Origin: an uncultured Flavobacterium sp. | Lineage (GTDB): Bacteria > Bacteroidota > Bacteroidia > Flavobacteriales > Flavobacteriaceae | Direction of reading: 5' to 3' | Assembly (NCBI RefSeq): GCF_937876455.1 | Contig: NZ_CALFIG010000207.1 | Coordinates: 1-40,152, forward strand | Length of the DNA: 40,152 nucleotides | Shown: positions 16,080 through 22,528 of the stretch, piece by piece | Layout: each line of letters opens with the position of its first letter | Numbering within the stretch: the first letter of the stretch is position 1 | Notes under the pieces: model-generated | What the model saw: the letters and a program-made list of their open reading frames with translations, nothing else | Told to the model about the DNA's origin: nothing | The model's database searches: none | Program-made: the position numbers and the translations under genes

Positions 16080-19037
16080 TTAGAAGTTAACATTACAACC
16101 TAGTACAAACATTCTTGCTCTTGGATAAATAGTATTATCTATTCCGCTAAATATTTCTGGATCAATTCCTTTGTATTTAGTAAGTACTAAAGCATTTTGA
16201 ACACCAAAGTTAAATTTCAAATTAGTTGCTTTTCCTAACGCATCTGGGAAATTATAAGCTAAAGAAATATTATCTAACTTAATAAATGATGCATTTTTAA
16301 CATAATAATCAGAAAAATATCTGTTGTTTCCTTCACTAACAAACCCTGTTTCGAAGAAGCTAGGATTAATGTTGTTTAAAGGCGTAATTTGGCTAGTTGA
16401 GTTTGCTAAATATCCTTTTGAAGAACCAATATTATCATACATGTAGTTTCCTAAGCTAGCTCTCCAAGACATTGAGAAATCCCAGTGTTTGTAGCTTAAA
16501 TTAGATAATAATCCAAATGTAAAGTCAGCATATGGTTTTTTGTATTGGTACATATCTTTTGTGTCAATGTTACCATCACCGTTTCTATCTACGTACACAC
16601 CTTCTAATGGTTTACCGTTTGTACCATATACTTGCTCATATACCCAGAAAGAATTCGGTGCATAACCTGTACTGTGAATTTGAATTGTATTACCTACACC
16701 TCCTGCAATTCCACCTGTAGTAAATCCAGCTGCTCCAGTTCCATCAATAGCTGTAGCCGTAATTTTTCTATCTTGGTAGTTTGCGTTAAAGTTAACATTC
16801 CAGTTTAAATCTTTTGATTTGATTAAATCTGTATTTAATGATAACTCAACCCCTTTGATTTCCATGTCACCAAAGTTTCTTGGGCCATAGTTTGATAAGT
16901 TAGCTCCATCAGGATAAGCTACATAAGCTAATAAATCTTTAGTGTGTTTTTTGTACACATCAACAGTACCTCTAACTTTTCCAAATAATTCATAATCCAC
17001 ACCTACATTTGTAGTTGTAGTTTCTTCCCATTTGATTGTTTCAGAGTAGAACTGAGGACTAACAGGAGAAATAATAGTGTTTCCAAATGTATAGAAAGAA
17101 CCATTACTTGCTGTAGTATATTGTGGTATATATGAGAAATTAGTTGGCATGTCTTGTTGACCTGTAACACCCCATCCAAATCTAACTTTTAAATTCGTTA
17201 AGGTTTTGTTTCCTGCTAAAAAATCTTCTTTAGAAGCTACCCATGCAGCTGCCATTCCTGGGAAAAACGCAGAACGGTTTGCTTTACTAAAGTTGTTTGT
17301 CATGTCATTTCTAACATTCAACGTCAATAAATACTTCTCTTTGTAACCTAAATTAGCTCTTCCGAAATATGATTCTAATTTGCTAATTGGGTTTCTGTAT
17401 GTATTTAATGAATTAATAGTGTTTGTTGGCACACTCATATCACCAGAGTTAAAGCTTGTTATAGCTCTTTCTTGATAAGAATGACCTGCCGTTACATCAA
17501 CAGAAATGTCGCCAAATACTTTTGCATAGTTTAAATAAGCATCAAATACTTTTTGAGTGTTTCTACCCCAACCAAAAGCATAACTACCACCGTTTGCAAG
17601 TGGGTTACCACCTACTAAATAGCCGTTAATACTTTGATTGCTTAATTTATTGTCATAGTTAGAACTTGTTCTGTCTAAACCTGCAATCACAGTTGCTTTT
17701 AATTCTGGTAAGAAATGGAATTTATAATCTAATTGAATATTTCCATAATATCTGTTTTTCCAACCGTAGTTACTTCTTTGGTTTAATTTTGCTACCGGGT
17801 TGTCTGTAGCTAATAAAATTGGAGAAGTTCCATTCATCCACTCGTAGTATCCTCCGAAAGGCGAACTAGCTGAATAAACCGGTTGAGTAGGGTCAAAATT
17901 AATCGCGTCAGAGATAGCGCCTTCGTCAGCAAATCTTTCTTTAATTAAAGAATAATTCGCATTAACCGCTACCTTTAAGTGGTCTTTAAAGAATGAAGGG
18001 TTCATTCTTAAAGCAGAAGTAGTTCTATTAAAGCTAGATGTGTTTAATATACCTGGAATATTCGAGTTTCCAAAAGAGAAGCTAGTTGGTATGCTGTTAA
18101 ATAAGGCACCACGCATAGCCATGTTGTTGTCTACAGTTACTGAATTTGAAAAAATTTGGTCTTGCCAGTTTGTAGAAGCATTCCCCATTCTCGCTACACG
18201 AGCAGGATCAATCCCATAAGCAGTAATGTTAGCAGGATTTACCATAAATGCTCTGAAATCAGCTGCAGAAGTAGTATTGATTTTTTTAGCTAGAGTGTTA
18301 ATCGTAAATGTTGTGCTCATGTTTACTTTCACATCTCCTCTTGCTCCTTTTTTGGTAGTAATTAAGATAACACCATTTGAACCTCTATTACCATAAATAG
18401 CCGTTGCAGACGCATCTTTTAATATTGAGTAGCTTTCAATGTCGTTAGGATTGATAGAAGACAAATCAGTGTTTCCTAATGGCATACCATCTAAAACAAT
18501 TAAAGGATCGTTTGAAGCGTTCAAAGAAGCTCCACCTCTAATTCTAATTGCTGCGCCATCTCCTGGTCTACCGCCTTGTGTAATTACAACACCAGCTACA
18601 CGACCATTTAATAAACCTTCAGCATTAGAGTTAAAACCTCTATTAAAGTCTTTTGCGGTTACTACGTCAACAGCACCTGTTGCGTCTTTCTTTTTAACAG
18701 CTCCATAACCTACTTGAACTACAACTTCTTCAATTGCTTTGTTCTCTTCAGTTAATTGTACTGTTACGTCATTTTGTCCAGAGTAGACAAGGCTTTCCGC
18801 TTTAAAACCTATAAAATTAAAGTTTAGCGTTGCGCCATTTTTAATGTTTTTCAACACAAAAGAACCTGAATTGTCTGATTGTGTTGCTGTTGCAGTACCT
18901 TTTACAGATACAGTTACGCCAGCTAATGGTTGTCCGTTTGAACCGTTAACAACCTTTCCTTTAATGGAATTTTGAGCTAAAACTCCTAAAGGTAGCATAA
19001 GCATAAAAAATAGCATTTTTTTTAGCATAGTTTTCAT
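16080..19037 (-). CDS. susC: SusC/RagA-family TonB-dependent outer-membrane transporter
   Basis: A 985-residue TonB-dependent transporter that imports starch/maltodextrin oligosaccharides. Signal peptide residues 1-22 (ending LAQ) are followed by a carboxypeptidase-regulatory-like beta domain (about 24-105), the plug domain (about 110-230) with the SusC/RagA signature DPLIVLDGMPL, the DIESYSILKDASATAIYG segment and GVILITTKKG, then a large beta-barrel ending in the aromatic terminus NVNF. No N-terminal anti-sigma STN domain is present, which fits control by the adjacent LacI-type regulator instead. It is the first gene of the minus-strand block and pairs with susD 10 bp downstream. Confidence 0.95.
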   Translation of the reverse strand: MKTMLKKMLFFMLMLPLGVLAQNSIKGKVVNGSNGQPLAGVTVSVKGTATATQSDNSGSFVLKNIKNGATLNFNFIGFKAESLVYSGQNDVTVQLTEENKAIEEVVVQVGYGAVKKKDATGAVDVVTAKDFNRGFNSNAEGLLNGRVAGVVITQGGRPGDGAAIRIRGGASLNASNDPLIVLDGMPLGNTDLSSINPNDIESYSILKDASATAIYGNRGSNGVILITTKKGARGDVKVNMSTTFTINTLAKKINTTSAADFRAFMVNPANITAYGIDPARVARMGNASTNWQDQIFSNSVTVDNNMAMRGALFNSIPTSFSFGNSNIPGILNTSSFNRTTSALRMNPSFFKDHLKVAVNANYSLIKERFADEGAISDAINFDPTQPVYSASSPFGGYYEWMNGTSPILLATDNPVAKLNQRSNYGWKNRYYGNIQLDYKFHFLPELKATVIAGLDRTSSNYDNKLSNQSINGYLVGGNPLANGGSYAFGWGRNTQKVFDAYLNYAKVFGDISVDVTAGHSYQERAITSFNSGDMSVPTNTINSLNTYRNPISKLESYFGRANLGYKEKYLLTLNVRNDMTNNFSKANRSAFFPGMAAAWVASKEDFLAGNKTLTNLKVRFGWGVTGQQDMPTNFSYIPQYTTASNGSFYTFGNTIISPVSPQFYSETIKWEETTTTNVGVDYELFGKVRGTVDVYKKHTKDLLAYVAYPDGANLSNYGPRNFGDMEIKGVELSLNTDLIKSKDLNWNVNFNANYQDRKITATAIDGTGAAGFTTGGIAGGVGNTIQIHSTGYAPNSFWVYEQVYGTNGKPLEGVYVDRNGDGNIDTKDMYQYKKPYADFTFGLLSNLSYKHWDFSMSWRASLGNYMYDNIGSSKGYLANSTSQITPLNNINPSFFETGFVSEGNNRYFSDYYVKNASFIKLDNISLAYNFPDALGKATNLKFNFGVQNALVLTKYKGIDPEIFSGIDNTIYPRARMFVLGCNVNF

Positions 19038-19071
19038 ACAAATTGTTTAAGTTAATTGTCTGTTTTTAATT

Positions 19072-19091
19072 GCTTATAAATTCACTTCGAA
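19072..19091. promoter_or_regulatory. 20-bp element shared with the transporter-operon leader (copy 1)
   Basis: Plus-strand GCTTATAAATTCACTTCGAA matches the sequence at 20408-20427 at 18 of 20 positions. It lies 35 bp upstream of susC. A regulatory role is inferred from its presence ahead of both starch blocks. Confidence 0.5.
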
Positions 19092-19151
19092 TGTTAAATT
19101 TATGTAAAATTTTAACAAAAAAAAGAAAGGCACTAAAAAAACCACTTCGAA
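19083..19151. repeat. Direct repeat CACTTCGAA, two copies 60 bp apart
   Basis: CACTTCGAA occurs at 19083-19091 and 19143-19151, exactly 60 bp apart. The second copy runs into the CGAAAACGTTTTCG palindrome. This spacing is close to six helical turns. Confidence 0.55.
19088..19119 (-). promoter_or_regulatory. susC: Weak candidate promoter of susC
   Basis: On the minus strand TTTG (19116-19119) is followed after 20 bp by AACATTCG (19088-19095), two mismatches from TAnnTTTG. It is 51 bp before the susC start. A poor -7 box would fit a promoter needing an activator. Confidence 0.35.
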
Positions 19152-19161
19152 AACGTTTTCG
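19148..19161. promoter_or_regulatory. LacI-type operator palindrome
   Basis: CGAAAACGTTTTCG is a perfect 14-bp palindrome with a central CG step, the form recognised by LacI/PurR-family proteins (compare the cre core). It lies in the divergent region, 110 bp from susC and 102 bp from the adjacent LacI-family gene, and is the obvious candidate site for that regulator. Confidence 0.75.
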
Positions 19162-19230
19162 TGTTGAAAACTTTAGGTATTTTATTGATAATTAGCTTAA
19201 AAATTACACACTAAATAATTTTTAAAAGCT

Positions 19231-19238
19231 TAATTTAG
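19231..19238 (+). promoter_or_regulatory. Weak candidate -7 box of the LacI-type regulator
   Basis: TAATTTAG differs from TAnnTTTG at one position and ends 25 bp before the ATG at 19264. No -33 TTTG is seen. Confidence 0.25.
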
Positions 19239-19263
19239 GAATCTGAAAATAGACAATTGTAAA

Positions 19264-20283
19264 ATGAGAAGAAAAGTCACCCTTAAACAAATTGCAAAAG
19301 AATTAGATATTTCAATTTCTACAGTCTCAAAGTCGTTAAGAGATAGTCATGAAATTAGTGAAGAAACAAGACAAAAAGTTCAGGCTTTTGCTAAATTGTA
19401 TAACTATAAGCCTAATAATATTGCATTAAGCTTAAAAAATAAAAAAACAAAGACAATAGGAATTATTATTCCCGAAATTGTGCATCATTTTTTTGCAACT
19501 GTAATCAGTGGAATAGAACAAGTGGCTAATGAGAAAGGGTATAATGTTATTGTTTGTCTTTCAGACGAATCTTTTGACAAAGAAGTAATTAATTTAGAGA
19601 TGCTAGCAAGCGGAAGTACAGACGGCTTTATCATGTCTTTGTCTAAAGAAACACAGCAGAAAAAAGACTTTCATCATATTGAAGAAGTCATTAATCAAGG
19701 GATGCCTGTAGTCTTGTTTGACAGAATTACAAATGACGTATTTTGTGATAAAGTTATTATTGATGATCAACAAGCGGCATATGACGCGGTAAGCTTTTTC
19801 ATAGAAAAAAAATATAAAAATATAGCTTTAATAACTACAGTTGATTATGTAAGTGTAGGTAAGTTAAGAACGGAGGGATATTTGAAGGCGCTGAAGGAAC
19901 ATAAAATGCTTGTTCAAGAGCATTTAATACTTAAAATTGAAGATATTGAACATTGCCAAGATAGTATTACAGAATTGTTACAAAATAACGATATTGATGC
20001 GGTTTTTGCTGTTAATGAATTGTTTGCTGTAACAGCTATAAAAACAGCCCTAAAATTAGGTAAGAAAGTGCCTGAAGACATTGCGGTTATTGGCTTTACA
20101 GACGGAATTATTTCTCAGTTTTCTACGCCAACTATAACTACGGTGAGTCAAAATGGAATTAAAATGGGACAAAAGGCAGCTAAAATTTTAATTGACCGTT
20201 TAGAGAAAGAAGAAGAAGATGAACAATACACTACAGAAATCATCGAAACAAATTTAGTATTTAGAGAATCTACGACAACGTAA
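19264..20283 (+). CDS. LacI-family transcriptional regulator of the starch/maltose locus
   Basis: A 339-residue LacI/PurR-type regulator. The helix-turn-helix is at residues 5-25 (VTLKQIAKELDISISTVSKSL), followed by the SHEISEETRQKV helix. The hinge region NNIALSLKNKKT contains Leu57, aligned with the LacI lever residue that intercalates at a central CG step. Residues about 64-339 are a periplasmic-binding-protein-like effector domain (starting TIGIIIPEIVHHFF). The gene sits between the divergent susCDE block and the transporter/catabolic block, so it most likely senses a maltodextrin-derived sugar and controls both. The effector (maltose, or a sugar phosphate) and whether it activates or represses cannot be read from sequence. 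Confidence 0.92.
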   Translation: MRRKVTLKQIAKELDISISTVSKSLRDSHEISEETRQKVQAFAKLYNYKPNNIALSLKNKKTKTIGIIIPEIVHHFFATVISGIEQVANEKGYNVIVCLSDESFDKEVINLEMLASGSTDGFIMSLSKETQQKKDFHHIEEVINQGMPVVLFDRITNDVFCDKVIIDDQQAAYDAVSFFIEKKYKNIALITTVDYVSVGKLRTEGYLKALKEHKMLVQEHLILKIEDIEHCQDSITELLQNNDIDAVFAVNELFAVTAIKTALKLGKKVPEDIAVIGFTDGIISQFSTPTITTVSQNGIKMGQKAAKILIDRLEKEEEDEQYTTEIIETNLVFRESTTT

Positions 20284-20346
20284 TAGTTTTGTTTATTATG
20301 CTGAAAAACAGTTATTTAGATATAAATAAATTATAATTTCCATACA

Positions 20347-20364
20347 ATTTATTTCGAAATAAAT
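20347..20364. promoter_or_regulatory. 18-bp perfect palindrome upstream of the transporter operon
   Basis: ATTTATTTCGAAATAAAT is perfectly palindromic, with ATAC and GTAT as near-flanking arms (one base bulged). It lies 24 bp before the -7 box of the next operon and is centred on TTCGAA, also found twice near susC. It may be an operator; as a terminator for the preceding gene it would be weak because it lacks GC. Confidence 0.45.
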
Positions 20365-20388
20365 GTATAACTTAATTTTTTTTTATTT

Positions 20389-20396
20389 TATATTTG
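20389..20396 (+). promoter_or_regulatory. -7 box of the sugar transporter operon
   Basis: TATATTTG is a full match to TAnnTTTG, predicting a start near 20403 and a leader of about 85 nt. No TTTG is visible at -33, consistent with a regulated promoter. Confidence 0.55.
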
Positions 20397-20407
20397 TGAT
20401 TATCAAA

Positions 20408-20460
20408 GCTTATAACTTCACTTCAAAATTAAGTTTTGATAAGCAAAATAAACGCTTATC
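20408..20460 (+). promoter_or_regulatory. Leader with two mutually exclusive inverted repeats; shared 20-bp element (copy 2)
   Basis: GATAAGC (20438-20444) can pair with GCTTATC (20454-20460), a 7-bp stem with a 9-base loop. Its ATAAGC part can instead pair with GCTTAT (20408-20413), extended by AACTT/AAGTT (20414-20418 with 20431-20435). Positions 20408-20427 also carry the element shared with the susC upstream region. At the DNA level the dyads could be operators; at the RNA level they could be alternative folds. Confidence 0.45.
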
Positions 20461-20487
20461 GTAGTATTAATAAATGAATTACGATAA

Positions 20488-21846
20488 ATGGAAAAACGTA
20501 AGTTAAGTTTCTGGGAAATTTGGAACATGAGTTTCGGTTTCTTAGGGATACAGTTCGGTTTTGCCCTACAGGGAGGTTACATGTCAAGAATCTTTCAAAC
20601 GTTAGGCGCAGAGCCTCATGACATTCCAGGATTGTGGATAGCAGCACCTTTAACCGGTTTAATTGTTCAACCTATCATAGGATTTTTAAGTGATAGAACT
20701 TGGTCAACGCGATTTGGTAGAAGAAAACCCTATTTTTTATTGGGCGCTGTTTTAAGCTCATTTGCCTTATTTTTTGTTCCTTATTCATCAACGTTATGGA
20801 TAGCGGCTGGTTTTTTATGGATACTAGACGCTTCAATAAACATTAGTATGGAACCTTTTCGTGCATTAGTTGCAGATAAATTACCAGACGAACAGCGTTC
20901 TTATGGATTTATCATGCAAACACTAATTATTGGAATTGGTACTTGGGTAGCATCAAATTTACCTTGGCTTGTAAAACAATTAGGTTTTGCAGAAACTAAC
21001 GAAACAGGCGTTATTCCAGTGTATGTAAAAGTTGCGTTTGGAATAGGCGCATTAGTTTTTTTATTGAGTATTCTTTATACTATTCTTACCACTAAAGAAT
21101 ATCCTCCAAAAGATTTAGAAGCATTTGAAACGAAAAAAAGTGAAACAAATTTTATTACAGACTTTTTTGCTTCATTGCGCTCTATGTCTAGCAATATGCT
21201 AAAATTAGGTGTGATTCAATTTTTTAGTTGGTTTGCCTTTTTTACTATGTGGAGTATGGCAACACCAGCATTAACTGAACATGTATTTAAAGCACCCGCA
21301 CCATTAAAAAAAGAGTTTAATTTACAAATTCCGGCTGAAAAATTAGAGTTTGATACTTTAAACAATGCATTTCAAACGGCTTCAGATTCTGTAGGTTCTG
21401 CTATGGGTTTATATGGATTATCGTCTATGGCGTTTGCGCTTATTTTAACGTTTTATTCTTCGCGTTTAAAAGTGAACAGAAAATTTATTCACATGTTTTC
21501 ACTCATTGCTGGAGGAATAGGTTTTTTAATGATGAGTGTAATGCCAAATCCTAGTTATTTAAATGTGTCATTTATTTTAATAGGTTTATCATGGGGAAGT
21601 ATACTCTCTATGCCTTATGCGATGTTGTCAAGTTCAGTTGATGAAGATAAAATGGGTTTCATGATGGGACTTTTTAATATGTTTATCGTGATTCCTCAAA
21701 TTATAGCGGCTTTGGGCGGTGTAAATGTGTTGTCAAAATTATTTGGAGATACAGCTATTGCACCAATGCTATTAGCAGGAACAGCATTAATAATAGGTGG
21801 ACTTTGCAATTTTTTAATAACCGATAAAAAGATAATAAGTGGGTAA
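20488..21846 (+). CDS. SLC45-like MFS maltose/maltodextrin transporter
   Basis: A 452-residue inner-membrane permease with about 12 predicted helices. It belongs to the sugar-transporting GPH/SLC45-like branch: N-terminal FWEIWNMSFGFLGIQFGFALQ, the cytoplasmic loop SDRTWSTRFGRRKPY (about 68-82, carrying the RxGRRxP motif of sucrose/maltose transporters) and a further conserved MEPFRALVADKLP. A soluble loop of about 45 residues lies between helices in the second half. It is first in the plus-strand block, ahead of pgmB and maltose phosphorylase, so it probably brings maltose or short maltodextrins from periplasm to cytosol with protons. Its stop overlaps the next gene by 8 bp. Confidence 0.9.
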   Translation: MEKRKLSFWEIWNMSFGFLGIQFGFALQGGYMSRIFQTLGAEPHDIPGLWIAAPLTGLIVQPIIGFLSDRTWSTRFGRRKPYFLLGAVLSSFALFFVPYSSTLWIAAGFLWILDASINISMEPFRALVADKLPDEQRSYGFIMQTLIIGIGTWVASNLPWLVKQLGFAETNETGVIPVYVKVAFGIGALVFLLSILYTILTTKEYPPKDLEAFETKKSETNFITDFFASLRSMSSNMLKLGVIQFFSWFAFFTMWSMATPALTEHVFKAPAPLKKEFNLQIPAEKLEFDTLNNAFQTASDSVGSAMGLYGLSSMAFALILTFYSSRLKVNRKFIHMFSLIAGGIGFLMMSVMPNPSYLNVSFILIGLSWGSILSMPYAMLSSSVDEDKMGFMMGLFNMFIVIPQIIAALGGVNVLSKLFGDTAIAPMLLAGTALIIGGLCNFLITDKKIISG

Positions 21847-22498
21847 TAAAAAAGCATTTATTTTTGATCTTGATGGTGTAATTGTAGATACGGCTAAATA
21901 TCATTTTTTGGCTTGGCAAAAACTAGCCACTAGTTTAGGTATTCATTTTACACATGAAGATAATGAAAATTTGAAAGGCGTAAGCCGTGTGCGTTCTCTT
22001 GAACTTATTTTAGGTTTGGGAAATTATCAAGCTACAGAGGAGGAAAAACAACGTTGGTTACAACAAAAAAATGAAGATTATCTAACTTATATTGACGCGA
22101 TGGATGAATCTGAAATTCTTCCAGATGTAGTAAGAGTATTAGATTTTCTTAAAATAAAAAATCAATTTATTGTATTGGGCTCAGCAAGTAAAAATGCTAT
22201 TCCTATTTTAGAAAAAGTCCATATTTTGCATTATTTTGATGCTATAGTAGACGGAAACGATGTTTCCAACGCAAAACCAGACCCAGAAGTTTTTCTTCAA
22301 GGGGCAAAAAAAGTAAAGGTTAAAAACGAAAATTGTATTGTTTTTGAAGATTCTGTTGCTGGAATTCAAGCAGCTAATTTAGCTAATATGACCAGTATAG
22401 GAATTGGAGAACCAACTATTTTACAAGAAGCAAAGTTTAATTTTAAAGACTTCACACAAATAGATGAAGCTTTTTTATCAAAATTAATTAACGAATAG
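21839..22498 (+). CDS. pgmB: Beta-phosphoglucomutase
   Basis: A 219-residue HAD-superfamily mutase converting beta-glucose-1-phosphate to glucose-6-phosphate. Motif I FDLDGVIVDT has the nucleophile Asp and general acid/base Asp in DxD. The cap region contains the GVSRVRSLELIL segment typical of beta-PGM. Motif II is LGSASKN, and motifs III/IV include KPDPEVFLQGAKK and FEDSVAGIQAA. The start is GTG at 21839: a TAA stop in the same frame lies directly before it, and motif I begins only eight codons later, so no other start is available. It overlaps the transporter gene by 8 bp, implying translational coupling, and directly precedes the phosphorylase that makes its substrate. Confidence 0.95.
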   Translation: MGNKKAFIFDLDGVIVDTAKYHFLAWQKLATSLGIHFTHEDNENLKGVSRVRSLELILGLGNYQATEEEKQRWLQQKNEDYLTYIDAMDESEILPDVVRVLDFLKIKNQFIVLGSASKNAIPILEKVHILHYFDAIVDGNDVSNAKPDPEVFLQGAKKVKVKNENCIVFEDSVAGIQAANLANMTSIGIGEPTILQEAKFNFKDFTQIDEAFLSKLINE

Positions 22499-22528
22499 GT
22501 TAGTTATAGTAGTAATATTTTAGTAAAA

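Noticed and set aside
18439..18708. 89-codon plus-strand frame inside susC
   Set aside because: Antisense to the conserved plug domain of susC; no recognisable protein and no promoter.
19038..20487. CRISPR or mobile-element origin of the repeats near the regulator
   Set aside because: The repeats are only 9-20 bp, two copies each, with no spacers, transposase or integrase; regulatory sites are the simpler reading.
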